35,331 bases of DNA from Clostridium sp. (GTDB lineage: Bacteria > Bacillota > Clostridia > Clostridiales > Clostridiaceae), in assembly GCA_031292145.1 (NCBI GenBank), contig JARLHR010000015.1, positions 1-35,331 on the forward strand, written 5' to 3'. The notes beneath the pieces were generated by a model that saw only the letters and a list, made by a program, of their open reading frames with translations, was not told the DNA's origin and did not search any database. Below are positions 1 to 8,771 of the stretch, one piece after another (positions within the stretch are counted from its first letter, which is position 1; every line of letters begins with the position of its first letter). The translations under genes were made by a program, and so were the position numbers.

Positions 1-264
1 ATCTGTAGGGTTTGTAAATAAAAATAAGGTTTTAAAGCTGTCAAATTTAGGATTATTATATGCTTCAATTGCTTTTGCTATTGGAAGCACATATGCTTTT
101 ATTCCTGGTGGCGATACTTGAATTACTAATTGTTTTCTTAAATCATCTGCTGCGACCTCATCACTGCAGGCAAATATTCTATTGCACCCACTCTCCTTTG
201 TCCAAACTGTTGCTACTTGTCCATGTATTAATCTGTCATCTATTCTTACAAAGCTAATTTCCAT
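1..264 (-). CDS. PTS mannose/fructose/sorbose-family EIIB subunit (partial)
   Basis: Cytoplasmic phosphocarrier that passes phosphate from EIIA to the incoming sugar. The visible 88 codons begin MEISFVRIDDRLIHGQVATV; the DDRLIHGQV motif holds the phosphorylated histidine (His14) of mannose-family EIIB. The C-terminal half lies beyond the left edge of the window. The ATG at 264 is preceded by a TGAGGA-type ribosome binding site. It sits 76 bp downstream of the EIIA gene on the same strand, and in this family the EIIC and EIID membrane genes usually follow, so they are expected off the left end. The substrate cannot be told from this fragment. Family call is firm; sugar specificity is open. Confidence 0.9.
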   Translation of the reverse strand, partial: MEISFVRIDDRLIHGQVATVWTKESGCNRIFACSDEVAADDLRKQLVIQVSPPGIKAYVLPIAKAIEAYNNPKFDSFKTLFLFTNPTD

Positions 265-340
265 TTTTTATTCCTCACTTTTTAATATTTGTATTTGATT
301 TATATTAATTTACATATAATTTTTTATAAGACTAAAGCCC

Positions 341-763
341 TTAAATGATTTCTTCTTCGGCATCAATATTAATATTTTTAGTTAAAACTTTTACAGCTTC
401 TTTTCCAGCGTTCTCTGCTATTGTTAACAATTCTTTTATACTTGAAAAATCTCTACTTCCTAGAACTTCTAAAATCATTGGAAGATTAACGCCAGTTACT
501 ATTTCCATATTTTCATGTTGCATTGCAATTATACTTGCTGCATTAAATGGACTCCCCCCAAAAAGGTCTACCATAAATAGTACGCCATCTTTCGAATCTA
601 ATTTTTCTATAAGCTGGTTATATTTTTCTACCAAATCTTCTATACCTTCACCTGGTTTAAATGTAACGGCACTAATATTCTCCTGAGTTCCAAAAATCAT
701 TTCTGTTGACTTAAGAATCTCTTGTGAAAACATTCCATGGGTACCTATAATTACTGAGATCAT
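341..763 (-). CDS. PTS mannose-family EIIA subunit
   Basis: A 140-aa cytoplasmic EIIA of the mannose/fructose/sorbose PTS; it takes phosphate from HPr and hands it to EIIB. The N-terminus MISVIIGTHGMFSQEIL carries the phosphorylatable His9, and LFMVDLFGGSPFNAA is the family's second signature. The open frame extends up to 835, but I place the start at 763. An AAAGGA site lies about 10 nt before this ATG, and codons of the longer frame overlap a sigma-54 promoter at 815-830, which cannot be translated from its own transcript. It is the first gene of an operon with the EIIB gene and lies downstream of the LevR-like activator, its likely controller. Confidence 0.92.
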   Translation of the reverse strand: MISVIIGTHGMFSQEILKSTEMIFGTQENISAVTFKPGEGIEDLVEKYNQLIEKLDSKDGVLFMVDLFGGSPFNAASIIAMQHENMEIVTGVNLPMILEVLGSRDFSSIKELLTIAENAGKEAVKVLTKNINIDAEEEII

Positions 764-814
764 TATTCCATCATCCTTTCTTGCTACATATATTATTTTT
801 ATACCTTTATACAT

Positions 815-830
815 AGCAATTCCTATGCCA
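815..830 (-). promoter_or_regulatory. Sigma-54 (-24/-12) promoter of the mannose-family PTS operon
   Basis: The minus strand reads TGGCATAGGAATTGCT, differing from the TGGCAC-N5-TTGCW consensus only at the sixth base. Transcription would start near 803, giving a leader of about 40 nt before the EIIA ATG at 763. The gene immediately upstream encodes a sigma-54 activator of the LevR type, which fits. Confidence 0.85.
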
Positions 831-914
831 ACCAAGGGTGTAAATTAAAAAATATATCTAGAACTAAGACTATTACTGCCTCTTCTCATACTTAAATATC
901 TTTAATTACACTAT

Positions 915-1026
915 TAATTGAAGATTTACATACTTTCAATCACATTTAACACAGTTTGATAAATAACTTAGAAGAATTAACACACATTTATCTAAAAGTT
1001 AACTGCCACTAACACACAATCTTTTT
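915..1026. promoter_or_regulatory. Candidate upstream activator sites for the PTS promoter
   Basis: The stretch between the -24 element and the end of the activator gene contains an ATTGAA...TTCAAT inverted repeat (about 915-938). It also has several ACACA-type motifs (TTTACATACTTTC near 926, TTAACACACATTTATC near 977, CTAACACACAATC near 1009). They lie about 90-200 bp upstream of the promoter, a usual distance for sigma-54 enhancer sites. Similar motifs occur on the far side of the activator gene. This is inference from position and recurrence only. Confidence 0.35.
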
Positions 1027-1060
1027 TAGATCTATGTATTAGTGGCAGTTAACTTTTAGA
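991..1060. terminator. Perfect 22-bp inverted repeat, likely terminator of the LevR-like gene
   Basis: Arms at 991-1012 and 1039-1060 are perfectly complementary (22 bp, core AGTTAACTGCCACTAA) with a 26-nt spacer. It lies 68 bp past the activator's stop codon. A T-run follows on the plus strand (TTTTTATT), but the minus-strand exit has only a weak one, so it is not a classic intrinsic terminator for the minus-strand gene. Confidence 0.55.
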
Positions 1061-1127
1061 TTTTTATTCCGTATTTTTAAATTATAATTCCATCAATTCA
1101 ACAACGATTTAGATAAAGCTCCCTATA

Positions 1128-3932
1128 TTAACCCAAGCTTCCCCCAATGATGTCAGCAATATAATAAATTTCATCATCTGTTAAATTTATTGATAATGCA
1201 TTTTTAAAAATTAAGCTTGCTTCTTTTAGTGCTTCTATGGTTTTTTTACTAAAGCTCAAATTCTCCTCGTCATATTTTAAGCCACTATTTAACACCATTC
1301 TTTCTAACGCACATGAAACATGAAACATAATTCTTAATTTTACTGTATTTTCAAAATCTACATTTAATAACTCCTCAATTGAATTTAGGAACTCATCTAA
1401 TAAAGAATAAATCTTTTTAGGATTAAGGAAAGTTATAAACTCATCAATAGTTTGCGTACAAAGATTTTTAAATATTATCTGATTATCTTTTTTATTGTTA
1501 GTAGGTATACTCTTTTTACCTTTTATAATTCCTACTAAAATATTCTCTCCTGTACCATCAATTAATTGTTCAATTGATATAAATGGAATTCCAATGTTAG
1601 GATTTGTTATCCCTATTATAGCCAAGATATCACTTTGTTCTGAAATCTGCTGAATAATTTTTGTTAAATTCTTTAAGCCAAGTGAAATAATATTAATATT
1701 CTTAGCATCAATATTATTTGTAACAGTCTCAACTAATTCTTTAAGCTTAATTGCAGCTCCTTTTCCTGTAGAGCATATGGTAATTACAACTTTTTCCTTT
1801 TTCATGCTTTTTTGATAAGATTGTGTAGTAATATTATTGGTGTATCCTCTAAAATCAGTAAGTAGATATGAATGTACAGAATTTAAATCTGCATCACAAA
1901 CAGAACATTTTCTAACTGCTTCTAGAACTAACGGTGTAGAGACCATATCAATACTTTTTATATTTATACCTGTTTTTTCTGTAATAACATCAGCAAAACT
2001 ATTTAAAGACCCCATATCCACTAAAAGTAATACGCCCTTTCCCTCATCCACTTGCTTAACTTTTTCTATAACATTATCCAAAACATCTGATGGTGCTCTT
2101 TCAAGAGGCATATCAACAGCTAGTATATTATCTGCTTCAAATAATTTTTTAGCCACACTAACCATACTAGTTGCAATATTAACTCCATGTGAAGCTACTA
2201 CAATACCTACTCTTTCTTGACGAGAAGATTCCTGTATTGAGTTTAAAAGTAATGCCAGATACTCAATCTCTACATTAGGTATAATGATATTGAAGTTTTT
2301 CTCTATAAGTGTATGAATTTCTTTGGCAACCTCGTATTCTTTGCTTTCAATTGATATTGATAAATCAATATTTGATTCAAAAGAAACTGTATTTTTCTTA
2401 ATGCGGTTAAATAATGCACTAAAGTGAAGGCTTGTTGCATAAATAAATCTTTCATTAAGTTTTTTATTCAATTTCTTTTCAGCTAATATTTTGATTTCTT
2501 CTGAAAAATCCACTATATTTTTATCAACAATCTTTAATAATCCTTCTCTACGATTTACATCATTTTTAAATCTATCATAAAATTGTTTTAAATGTATATT
2601 TATATCTGTTGTTATAAAACTTTTTATTTCTTCATCATTCATACCTTCTTCCTGAAGCATGGATGTTTTCCCCTCTATTATTCTATAAATATTAAATGGT
2701 GTTTCATAATCTTTTGTTTCCAAAAATCTCCTATTACCATCTGGCTGAATAGTAATACTGTTAGGCATCATATTCCACATAGCTGTTTTATCTTTGGTTT
2801 GATTTCCAAACGCCAATATTCCACTTTTTATATTTGGAGGTAATGCACTTAAATTTATTTCAATATCCTTATTTGTGTTGATGCAATTAAAAAATCCCTT
2901 TGCACAAACCAATTGTATATTAGATTTTAATTGCCCAACATTTCCATAGGTCGCACTACCTATCAATGCTTTTATGGCTTCTGATGAAATCTTAATAGTT
3001 TTATTTACCCTCTGAGCTTCTTTTGAAAGTAAATATTGTACCAATTCTATTTTTTCATTGATTGGTCTTTCTCCAAAAGATGGAATAGCTATTGTTATAG
3101 GAATTCTTCTAATAAAAGTATTCAGTAATGTAGAATTTGGATCTTCAGTTGTAGCTCCAATTAACAACACATTTGCTTTACGCTGTCTATCTGTTTCTCC
3201 AAGCTTGTTATAAGTTCCTGTGTCCATGAAATAAAAGACCATTTCTTGCCCTTCTGGTGGTAATCTATGTATCTCGTCCAGAAATAATATACCTCCATCA
3301 GCTTTTTCAACTATACCCTCCTTGTCTTTCTCAGCGCCTGTAAATGCACCTTTGGCATGTCCAAATATATAAGATAAAAGAAGTTGAGGATTATTAGAAT
3401 AATCAGCACAGTTAAATATAATAAACGGGGGATCTTCAGATAACTTTTTTATAGTTTTATAATATTTGTACATCATATTAGCAAACAGACTTTTACCAAC
3501 ACCAGTGCTACCTATTATTAAGGTATGTAATCCATTAGGCGGATATAATAAAGCAGCCTTTGCTTGCTCTATTTGATTTTTCAAACTTGTATTAAAGCCT
3601 ATTAACGAGTCGAAAGATGATTTATCTTCTTTGTCATCCAAATTAATAAAATCATTAATTTCTATGCCTTCTTCAGACTCATCATTTAAAGATACATTTA
3701 ATATTTTAATAAATTGTTCTCTATCAAAATACAGAACAGGTCTATTTTTAATTTTAATTATTTTCTTTTCCCTGCAAAGAGTATTAAGTTCTCTAGAGGC
3801 ATTACTTCTTAATATTCCTAAATATTCTGCAACTTGTTGAGCACTAAATCCTTTAATCTCAAATAATTTTTCTTTAGTAAATTCTTTAGAATTTGATAAT
3901 ATATACTTATAAATCTTATCAATTTGTTTCAT
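1128..3932 (-). CDS. LevR/ManR-type sigma-54 activator with PRD, EIIA and EIIB-like domains
   Basis: A 934-aa transcriptional activator that opens sigma-54 promoters and is tuned by PTS phosphorylation. Domains in order: N-terminal winged helix (about 1-75); AAA+ module with Walker A GSTGVGKS (141-148), the sigma-54 contact loop GAFTGA (195-200) and Walker B ILFLDE (215-220); PRD1 (about 440-560); a mannose-type EIIA domain with VVASHG (His582); a galactitol-type EIIB-like domain with ICSTGKG (Cys720); and PRD2 with RIMFHVS (His871). Residues 582 and 871 correspond to the regulatory histidines known in Bacillus LevR (about 585 and 869). It is transcribed toward the mannose-family PTS genes, whose sigma-54 promoter it probably drives. 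An AGGCAGG site precedes the ATG. Length and architecture are normal and nothing appears broken. Confidence 0.93.
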   Translation of the reverse strand: MKQIDKIYKYILSNSKEFTKEKLFEIKGFSAQQVAEYLGILRSNASRELNTLCREKKIIKIKNRPVLYFDREQFIKILNVSLNDESEEGIEINDFINLDDKEDKSSFDSLIGFNTSLKNQIEQAKAALLYPPNGLHTLIIGSTGVGKSLFANMMYKYYKTIKKLSEDPPFIIFNCADYSNNPQLLLSYIFGHAKGAFTGAEKDKEGIVEKADGGILFLDEIHRLPPEGQEMVFYFMDTGTYNKLGETDRQRKANVLLIGATTEDPNSTLLNTFIRRIPITIAIPSFGERPINEKIELVQYLLSKEAQRVNKTIKISSEAIKALIGSATYGNVGQLKSNIQLVCAKGFFNCINTNKDIEINLSALPPNIKSGILAFGNQTKDKTAMWNMMPNSITIQPDGNRRFLETKDYETPFNIYRIIEGKTSMLQEEGMNDEEIKSFITTDINIHLKQFYDRFKNDVNRREGLLKIVDKNIVDFSEEIKILAEKKLNKKLNERFIYATSLHFSALFNRIKKNTVSFESNIDLSISIESKEYEVAKEIHTLIEKNFNIIIPNVEIEYLALLLNSIQESSRQERVGIVVASHGVNIATSMVSVAKKLFEADNILAVDMPLERAPSDVLDNVIEKVKQVDEGKGVLLLVDMGSLNSFADVITEKTGINIKSIDMVSTPLVLEAVRKCSVCDADLNSVHSYLLTDFRGYTNNITTQSYQKSMKKEKVVITICSTGKGAAIKLKELVETVTNNIDAKNINIISLGLKNLTKIIQQISEQSDILAIIGITNPNIGIPFISIEQLIDGTGENILVGIIKGKKSIPTNNKKDNQIIFKNLCTQTIDEFITFLNPKKIYSLLDEFLNSIEELLNVDFENTVKLRIMFHVSCALERMVLNSGLKYDEENLSFSKKTIEALKEASLIFKNALSINLTDDEIYYIADIIGGSLG

Positions 3933-4106
3933 ATGATTATTACCTGCCTTTAATTTTGTAGTTTTAATATATAATGTTTCTAATCCTAAATCCTAAACCT
4001 AAAGTAAACCATCTTTTTATTTAAATTAGTTAAAAGATTTCGCTATATGCTTTTATAATTATAAAAATTAATACAGATTACTTATATACTAATTATTATT
4101 TTAAAC

Positions 4107-4219
4107 AGCAATAAGTGTGTAAATAGAACTGTATTATACTAACTTGAATTTTTCACATACTTATTAATATAAACTTGTTTCTATTTCACACACTTTTTTC
4201 TTAAATTACACACTAATAA
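4107..4219. promoter_or_regulatory. Cluster of TTNACACACTTATT-like motifs in the 3933-4313 gap
   Basis: The 381-bp gap between the activator gene and the fructokinase gene holds four related motifs: TTTACACACTTATT on the minus strand (about 4109-4122) and, on the plus strand, TTTCACATACTTATT (4151), TTTCACACACTTTTT (4185) and ATTACACACTAAT (4205). The first and third form an inverted repeat (4113-4128 with 4179-4195, one-base difference). They look like protein-binding sites, and the binder is unknown. No gene is visible in the gap and no hairpin terminator for the fructokinase gene was found. Confidence 0.4.
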
Positions 4220-4313
4220 TTTCTTTTAATATAACTTTCCCATAATTCCCTAATAATTAATACTCTTTTATAATGTTAATTTACCACATTTTCATATCCA
4301 TAATATATTAGCA

Positions 4314-5261
4314 TTAATATATTCCCCTTATGTCACTTAAAGTAGGTATTGATGCTATTGCTCCATAGTTTGTACATGTAATTGCTCCTACTTTATTTGC
4401 AAATGCAATTATATTCTTCCATTCTTCAAAGCTTATATTTTGTTTATCTTCAATATCAGATACTTGTTTTAATACAGCCCCAACAAATGCATCTCCAGCA
4501 CCAGTCGAATCTACTTGTTTAATTTTAATAGATGGAATTATTTCATTTTTCCCATTAACACTTAGATATGTTCCTTTAGAGCCTAAAGTAATAGTTACAA
4601 CTTTAACACCTAATTCATGTAACTTATTAACTCCATCTGTAATATCTTTTTCTTTAGTTATTAAATATAATTCCTCATCACTTAATTTGGTGAAATCACA
4701 ATCTTTCAAAAATTTAATACAATCATCAGTAAATTGCTTTAATTTATCTGGAGTAATAAGTGCATCACGGTAGTTTGGATCAAAAGATATATAGATATTA
4801 TTTGCTTTTGCATACTCTAATAATTTAAAATATGTATTTTTCAATTCTCCTTCAAGAAATCCTGTAGCCGATCCAAAATGAATTATATCTGATTTAGCTA
4901 TTTTAGATAAATCAATATTTTCAAAAGTATACTCCCCATCACTGCCTCTTAAGAAATCAAAATTACGTTCTCCATTTTTATCGATTCCAACTAACGCAAT
5001 TGTTGTACTTCCTTTTTCTACAGTCATTTCAGTATTTATATTTAAATCTTTTAATAGTTCTATTAAATGCTTACCAAAGAAATCATTTCCCACTTGCCCT
5101 AAAAAATAAGCATTTCCTCCAAGCTTAGAGATACTTGCGGCCACATTTGCAGGTGCTCCACCTGCTTTTTTCTCAAATTTCTCTCCATCCTTTAAACCTT
5201 TATTATCAACACAAACCATATCAATTAAAAGTTCTCCTATACAAAAGACATTTTTATTCAT
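4314..5261 (-). CDS. scrK: Fructokinase, PfkB family
   Basis: Cytoplasmic sugar kinase that phosphorylates the free fructose released by the neighbouring sucrose-6-P hydrolase. The 315-aa protein has the PfkB N-terminal signature GGAPANVAASISKLGG and the C-terminal signature DSTGAGDAF (251-259), with Asp257 as the catalytic base. The longest frame starts 15 bp earlier, but its first codons are themselves the ribosome binding site (GGAGGAG), so the ATG at 5261 is the start. It is the last gene of the sugar operon, 28 bp after the hydrolase. Substrate is inferred from context; PfkB kinases are hard to assign by sequence alone. Confidence 0.88.
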   Translation of the reverse strand: MNKNVFCIGELLIDMVCVDNKGLKDGEKFEKKAGGAPANVAASISKLGGNAYFLGQVGNDFFGKHLIELLKDLNINTEMTVEKGSTTIALVGIDKNGERNFDFLRGSDGEYTFENIDLSKIAKSDIIHFGSATGFLEGELKNTYFKLLEYAKANNIYISFDPNYRDALITPDKLKQFTDDCIKFLKDCDFTKLSDEELYLITKEKDITDGVNKLHELGVKVVTITLGSKGTYLSVNGKNEIIPSIKIKQVDSTGAGDAFVGAVLKQVSDIEDKQNISFEEWKNIIAFANKVGAITCTNYGAIASIPTLSDIRGIY

Positions 5262-5289
5262 TTTAAACTCCTCCATTTAAAAGTCCATT

Positions 5290-6777
5290 TTATTCCACAA
5301 CAATATCATGTTTTTCAATGCTTACGGTTGCATTTCCTTTTGCATAAAAAGAAATACCAGTCGCCTCTAGCTCTGTATAAAAAGTCGATGTCATAACTTG
5401 CTCACCATCATTAACAAAAATCTCTACAGAATATTTATCTATTATTAATCTTAATTTAATCTTTCCATTTTGATTTCTTACTTTCATTTCTCTCTTATGC
5501 AATAAATCGCCAATCTTTGAAGAATAACTTCTATCAAATGAAATCAATTTTTTTCTTGGATCAAAAGTAATTAATGTTTCATATTCCTCATTTTTAGCAA
5601 TTTTAATTGTAAACTCTTCATAGCCTGCATCTTTAATTTCAATCGACATATCTAATTCTCTTCCTGATATTCCTGGTAATTCCACATTATCATTAACTAA
5701 TATATTCTGATATTTAACAGTATTTCTATAGTAATTTTCAATTTCTCTAATTGGATTTTGTATTAAATGACCGTCCTTCATCGTAAGTTCTCTTGGGATA
5801 GTCATCATTCCACACCATTTAAAAAAGCTCGGAACAATATTATTTTCCCAAGATTGCATCCAGCCAATCATAATTCTTCTTCCATCTTCAGTTTCAAGGG
5901 TTTGAGGTGCATAAAAATCTAATCCAAAGTCTATAGGTTCATAAGACTCTCTATTAAATTTGTAATTTTCTTTATCATATTTTCCGATTAAGTATGCTGT
6001 ATTGTGCCCGTTGTGGAACTTTAGTCCTTTTGCCTTTACCTCTTGTGGTGAAATTATCATAATATCACTTCCATCAAGCTTAAAGAAATCTGGACATTCC
6101 CACATTCGGCCCAGCTTATTTTCGCTTCTATCAAGAACAGAAACAAAACTCCAATTTCTTAAATCTTTTGATTTATATAAAAGAATTTGTCCACTTTCAT
6201 CAGCATGTCTACTTCCAACTACTACATAGAAGTCTTCTCCTTCCTTCCATATCTTAGGATCTCTAAAATCTTCTAAATTACTATCTTCTGGTAGCAAAAA
6301 GCTATCAATAACTGGATTACAATCTAATTTCTCGTAGTCTATACCATCTCCAATTGCAACACATTGAGTTTGTCTAATAAAATGCGAACCATCGTCTTCC
6401 ACCTTATCTACTACTCCAGTATAAATAAGTACATGTTTACCATCTAATTCTATAGCACTTCCTGAAAAGCAACCTTCCAAGTCATATTCTTCATCAGGTG
6501 CAAGAGCTACAGGCAACTGCTCCCATTTTATAAAATCTTTTGTTTTGCTATGCCCCCAATGCATAGGTCCCCATTTAATATCGTAAGGATGATATTGATA
6601 AAATAAATGATACTCTCCGTTAAACATTGAAAACCCATTAGGATCATTTATCCAGCCTATTGGTGCAGATAAATGAAATAATGGTCTCTCTTTTTCAGAA
6701 ATATTATTTACTGCCTCTTCTTCAAAAACTCTTGCTTTATTTAAAATTTCACTATTACCTCTTATTATATTGCCCAT
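5290..6777 (-). CDS. scrB: Sucrose-6-phosphate hydrolase / beta-fructofuranosidase, GH32
   Basis: A 495-aa glycoside hydrolase family 32 enzyme that splits sucrose-6-phosphate, or imported sucrose and fructo-oligosaccharides, to glucose (6-phosphate) and fructose. The five-bladed propeller shows WINDPNG with nucleophile Asp45, FRDP with Asp173 (transition-state stabiliser) and WECPD with Glu227 (acid/base); a beta-sandwich follows. There is no signal peptide, so it acts inside the cell on imported sugar. Of two adjacent ATGs, the second (6777) has the better spacing, 8 nt from AAAGGA. It follows the ABC permease genes and precedes the fructokinase gene. Both a PTS (phosphorylated sucrose) and an ABC importer (free sugar) could feed it. 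Confidence 0.93.
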   Translation of the reverse strand: MGNIIRGNSEILNKARVFEEEAVNNISEKERPLFHLSAPIGWINDPNGFSMFNGEYHLFYQYHPYDIKWGPMHWGHSKTKDFIKWEQLPVALAPDEEYDLEGCFSGSAIELDGKHVLIYTGVVDKVEDDGSHFIRQTQCVAIGDGIDYEKLDCNPVIDSFLLPEDSNLEDFRDPKIWKEGEDFYVVVGSRHADESGQILLYKSKDLRNWSFVSVLDRSENKLGRMWECPDFFKLDGSDIMIISPQEVKAKGLKFHNGHNTAYLIGKYDKENYKFNRESYEPIDFGLDFYAPQTLETEDGRRIMIGWMQSWENNIVPSFFKWCGMMTIPRELTMKDGHLIQNPIREIENYYRNTVKYQNILVNDNVELPGISGRELDMSIEIKDAGYEEFTIKIAKNEEYETLITFDPRKKLISFDRSYSSKIGDLLHKREMKVRNQNGKIKLRLIIDKYSVEIFVNDGEQVMTSTFYTELEATGISFYAKGNATVSIEKHDIVVE

Positions 6778-6859
6778 AATCATTTCCTTTCATATTATAT
6801 TAAATATTTCTAAATTTCATTAAATCTCTAATGTCATTTACTATTTTTCTATTTCTAAA

Positions 6860-7705
6860 CTAATTTTTTGAACCTGAACCAACAATACCTTGAACATAAT
6901 ATTTTTGCATTGTTAAGAAAATTATTAATACTGGTATAGTTACAAAAGTTAATCCAGCCATTACTCTTCCATAATTTATTGGTTGTATACTAAATAATGA
7001 GCTTAATGCCATTTGAATTGTTTGTTTTGACGGATCTGATATTACCATTACTGGCCATACAAAATCATTCCAGCTTGCAACAAAAATCATTATAGCTACT
7101 GTTGCATATATTGGTTTTGCGAGTGGCATTATAAGTTTCACAAATATTGTATATTGATTAGCTCCATCAAGCTTAGCTGCTTCTTCAATTTCTTTTGGTA
7201 AACCTAAGAAGGTTTGTCTAAATAAAAATATATAAAATGGGTTTGCTATAGCAGGAACTATTAATCCTAAATAACTATTAATCCACCCTAATTTGTACAC
7301 TATTGAAAATAGAGGTAACATTACTGTTTGAGCTGGTATTATCATTAAAGATAATAATATTGTAAAAAGTATCTTTTTACCTGGAAAATCTAATCTTGCA
7401 AATCCATACCCGGCTAAAGAATTTACTATTAAGCTGAACACAATAATAACTCCTATATAGAAGAATGAATTAAGCATCGAATTAAGTATTGGTAATTGCT
7501 TTAAACAATCAAAATAATTATAAAAATAATTGTTATTAAAAACTGGTAATATAAAAGCCTTAACGCTTGAAATATCTGAAAATATTTGAGAATCATTCTT
7601 GAATGATGAAACTATCATCCAAATAAGCGGAAACATAAAAAACACTGCTAATAACAATAAAATAATATACTCAACAAACTTATTGTTTTGTTTTTTTATC
7701 GACAT
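6860..7705 (-). CDS. ABC sugar importer permease, MalG type
   Basis: Inner-membrane permease of a carbohydrate-uptake ABC transporter (CUT1), 281 aa with six predicted membrane spans. The ATPase-contact EAA loop is visible as EEAAKLDGANQYTIFVKLIM. The longest frame begins 15 bp upstream, but GGAGAG sits inside those codons, so the ATG at 7705 is preferred. It lies 22 bp after the partner permease gene. No ATPase gene is present in this cluster, so a shared MsmK/UgpC-like ATPase elsewhere must energise it. The sugar is probably sucrose or fructo-oligosaccharides, from the GH32 neighbour. Confidence 0.9.
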   Translation of the reverse strand: MSIKKQNNKFVEYIILLLLAVFFMFPLIWMIVSSFKNDSQIFSDISSVKAFILPVFNNNYFYNYFDCLKQLPILNSMLNSFFYIGVIIVFSLIVNSLAGYGFARLDFPGKKILFTILLSLMIIPAQTVMLPLFSIVYKLGWINSYLGLIVPAIANPFYIFLFRQTFLGLPKEIEEAAKLDGANQYTIFVKLIMPLAKPIYATVAIMIFVASWNDFVWPVMVISDPSKQTIQMALSSLFSIQPINYGRVMAGLTFVTIPVLIIFLTMQKYYVQGIVGSGSKN

Positions 7706-7727
7706 ATTCTTTCTCTCCATTCTTTGT

Positions 7728-8618
7728 TTAATCTTCTTTACTAACCATCAATTTATTTTGTATCAAGACTATAACTAACACTATAGCTGTAAATACAACT
7801 GCCATTGCTGAACCATATCCCATATTTCTATACTTATATCCAGTTTGATAAATTTCATATACTATAGTCACAGTAGAGTTAAGTGGTCCACCTTGAGTCA
7901 TCATCATAGGTTGTATAAGAAGTTGAACGGCTCCTATTGTTATAGTTAAAAATAAGAGTACAGATATATTTTTAAGTCCTGGTAAAGTGATGTTTAAAAA
8001 TTGCTGATATTTACTTGCTCCGTCCATATCTGCTGCTTCATATAGATAAGGAGGTATATCTTGCAGACCTGCTAGAAATATCATCATTTGAAATCCTGCG
8101 CCTTGCCATGCTGAAAGAAAAATTATACAATACATTGCTTGAGTTGGATCTGATAAAAATGGCTGACTAGCTATTCCTACTGAATTTAATATTGAATTTA
8201 GCAAGCCGTTATTAGGGTTATAAATAAAAGTCCATAATATTGAAATTACTACTAGAGACAAAACTGTTGGAGCGAAAAATGCTAATCTAAAGAATTTAAT
8301 TCCCTTAAGTTTTTTATTAACCAATAGAGCTAATCCTAGTGCTACTGCTAGCTGCAAAGGTACTACAAAAATAGTGAATCTAAAAGTATTATATATACTT
8401 TTTATAAAGACTGTATCGGTAAATACCTTTTTAAAATTATCTAATCCTACAAAACTCATAGCCTTGGGTTTTAAAATATTGTAATCCATAAAACTATAAT
8501 AAAATGATAACGCAAATGGAATAATAACAAACATAAATACTAATATTAGTGCAGGTAATACAAATGACATCGATACAGCATTTTTCTTTATTTTATTCTT
8601 TTTCATAATGCTAATCAT
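7728..8618 (-). CDS. ABC sugar importer permease, MalF type
   Basis: A 296-aa partner permease of the CUT1 sugar ABC importer, with hydrophobic segments consistent with six spans and the EAA loop LYEAADMDGASKYQQFLNIT. The frame is open to 8657, but GAGAGGTGG ends 3 nt before the ATG at 8618, which is taken as the start, although this spacing is short. It follows the binding-protein gene after a 153-bp spacer with no clear terminator, so the two are probably co-transcribed. It forms the heterodimeric channel with the MalG-type protein encoded next. Confidence 0.9.
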   Translation of the reverse strand: MISIMKKNKIKKNAVSMSFVLPALILVFMFVIIPFALSFYYSFMDYNILKPKAMSFVGLDNFKKVFTDTVFIKSIYNTFRFTIFVVPLQLAVALGLALLVNKKLKGIKFFRLAFFAPTVLSLVVISILWTFIYNPNNGLLNSILNSVGIASQPFLSDPTQAMYCIIFLSAWQGAGFQMMIFLAGLQDIPPYLYEAADMDGASKYQQFLNITLPGLKNISVLLFLTITIGAVQLLIQPMMMTQGGPLNSTVTIVYEIYQTGYKYRNMGYGSAMAVVFTAIVLVIVLIQNKLMVSKED

Positions 8619-8771
8619 AATCCACCTCTCTTTTAAAGCAGCTATTACAAAATACATTTATCACATAATATATATTGTAACTTCACTAAATATAAAATTT
8701 ACAATGTATATTAAAACTTTTATTTTGCAATAGCTCCTTAAGTATTAATTTTTATATATTCTTCTTTAAAT

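Noticed and set aside
60-257. Plus-strand 65-codon frame at the left edge
   Set aside because: Antisense to the EIIB coding sequence; leucine-rich low-complexity translation and no ribosome binding site.
764-835. N-terminal extension of the EIIA gene
   Set aside because: The extra codons overlap a -24/-12 promoter, and the family N-terminus begins at 763.
1039-1060. Second sigma-54 promoter at TGGCAGTTAACTTTT
   Set aside because: It has a TGGCA-like -24 half but no GC at the -12 position, and it lies in the arm of an inverted repeat.
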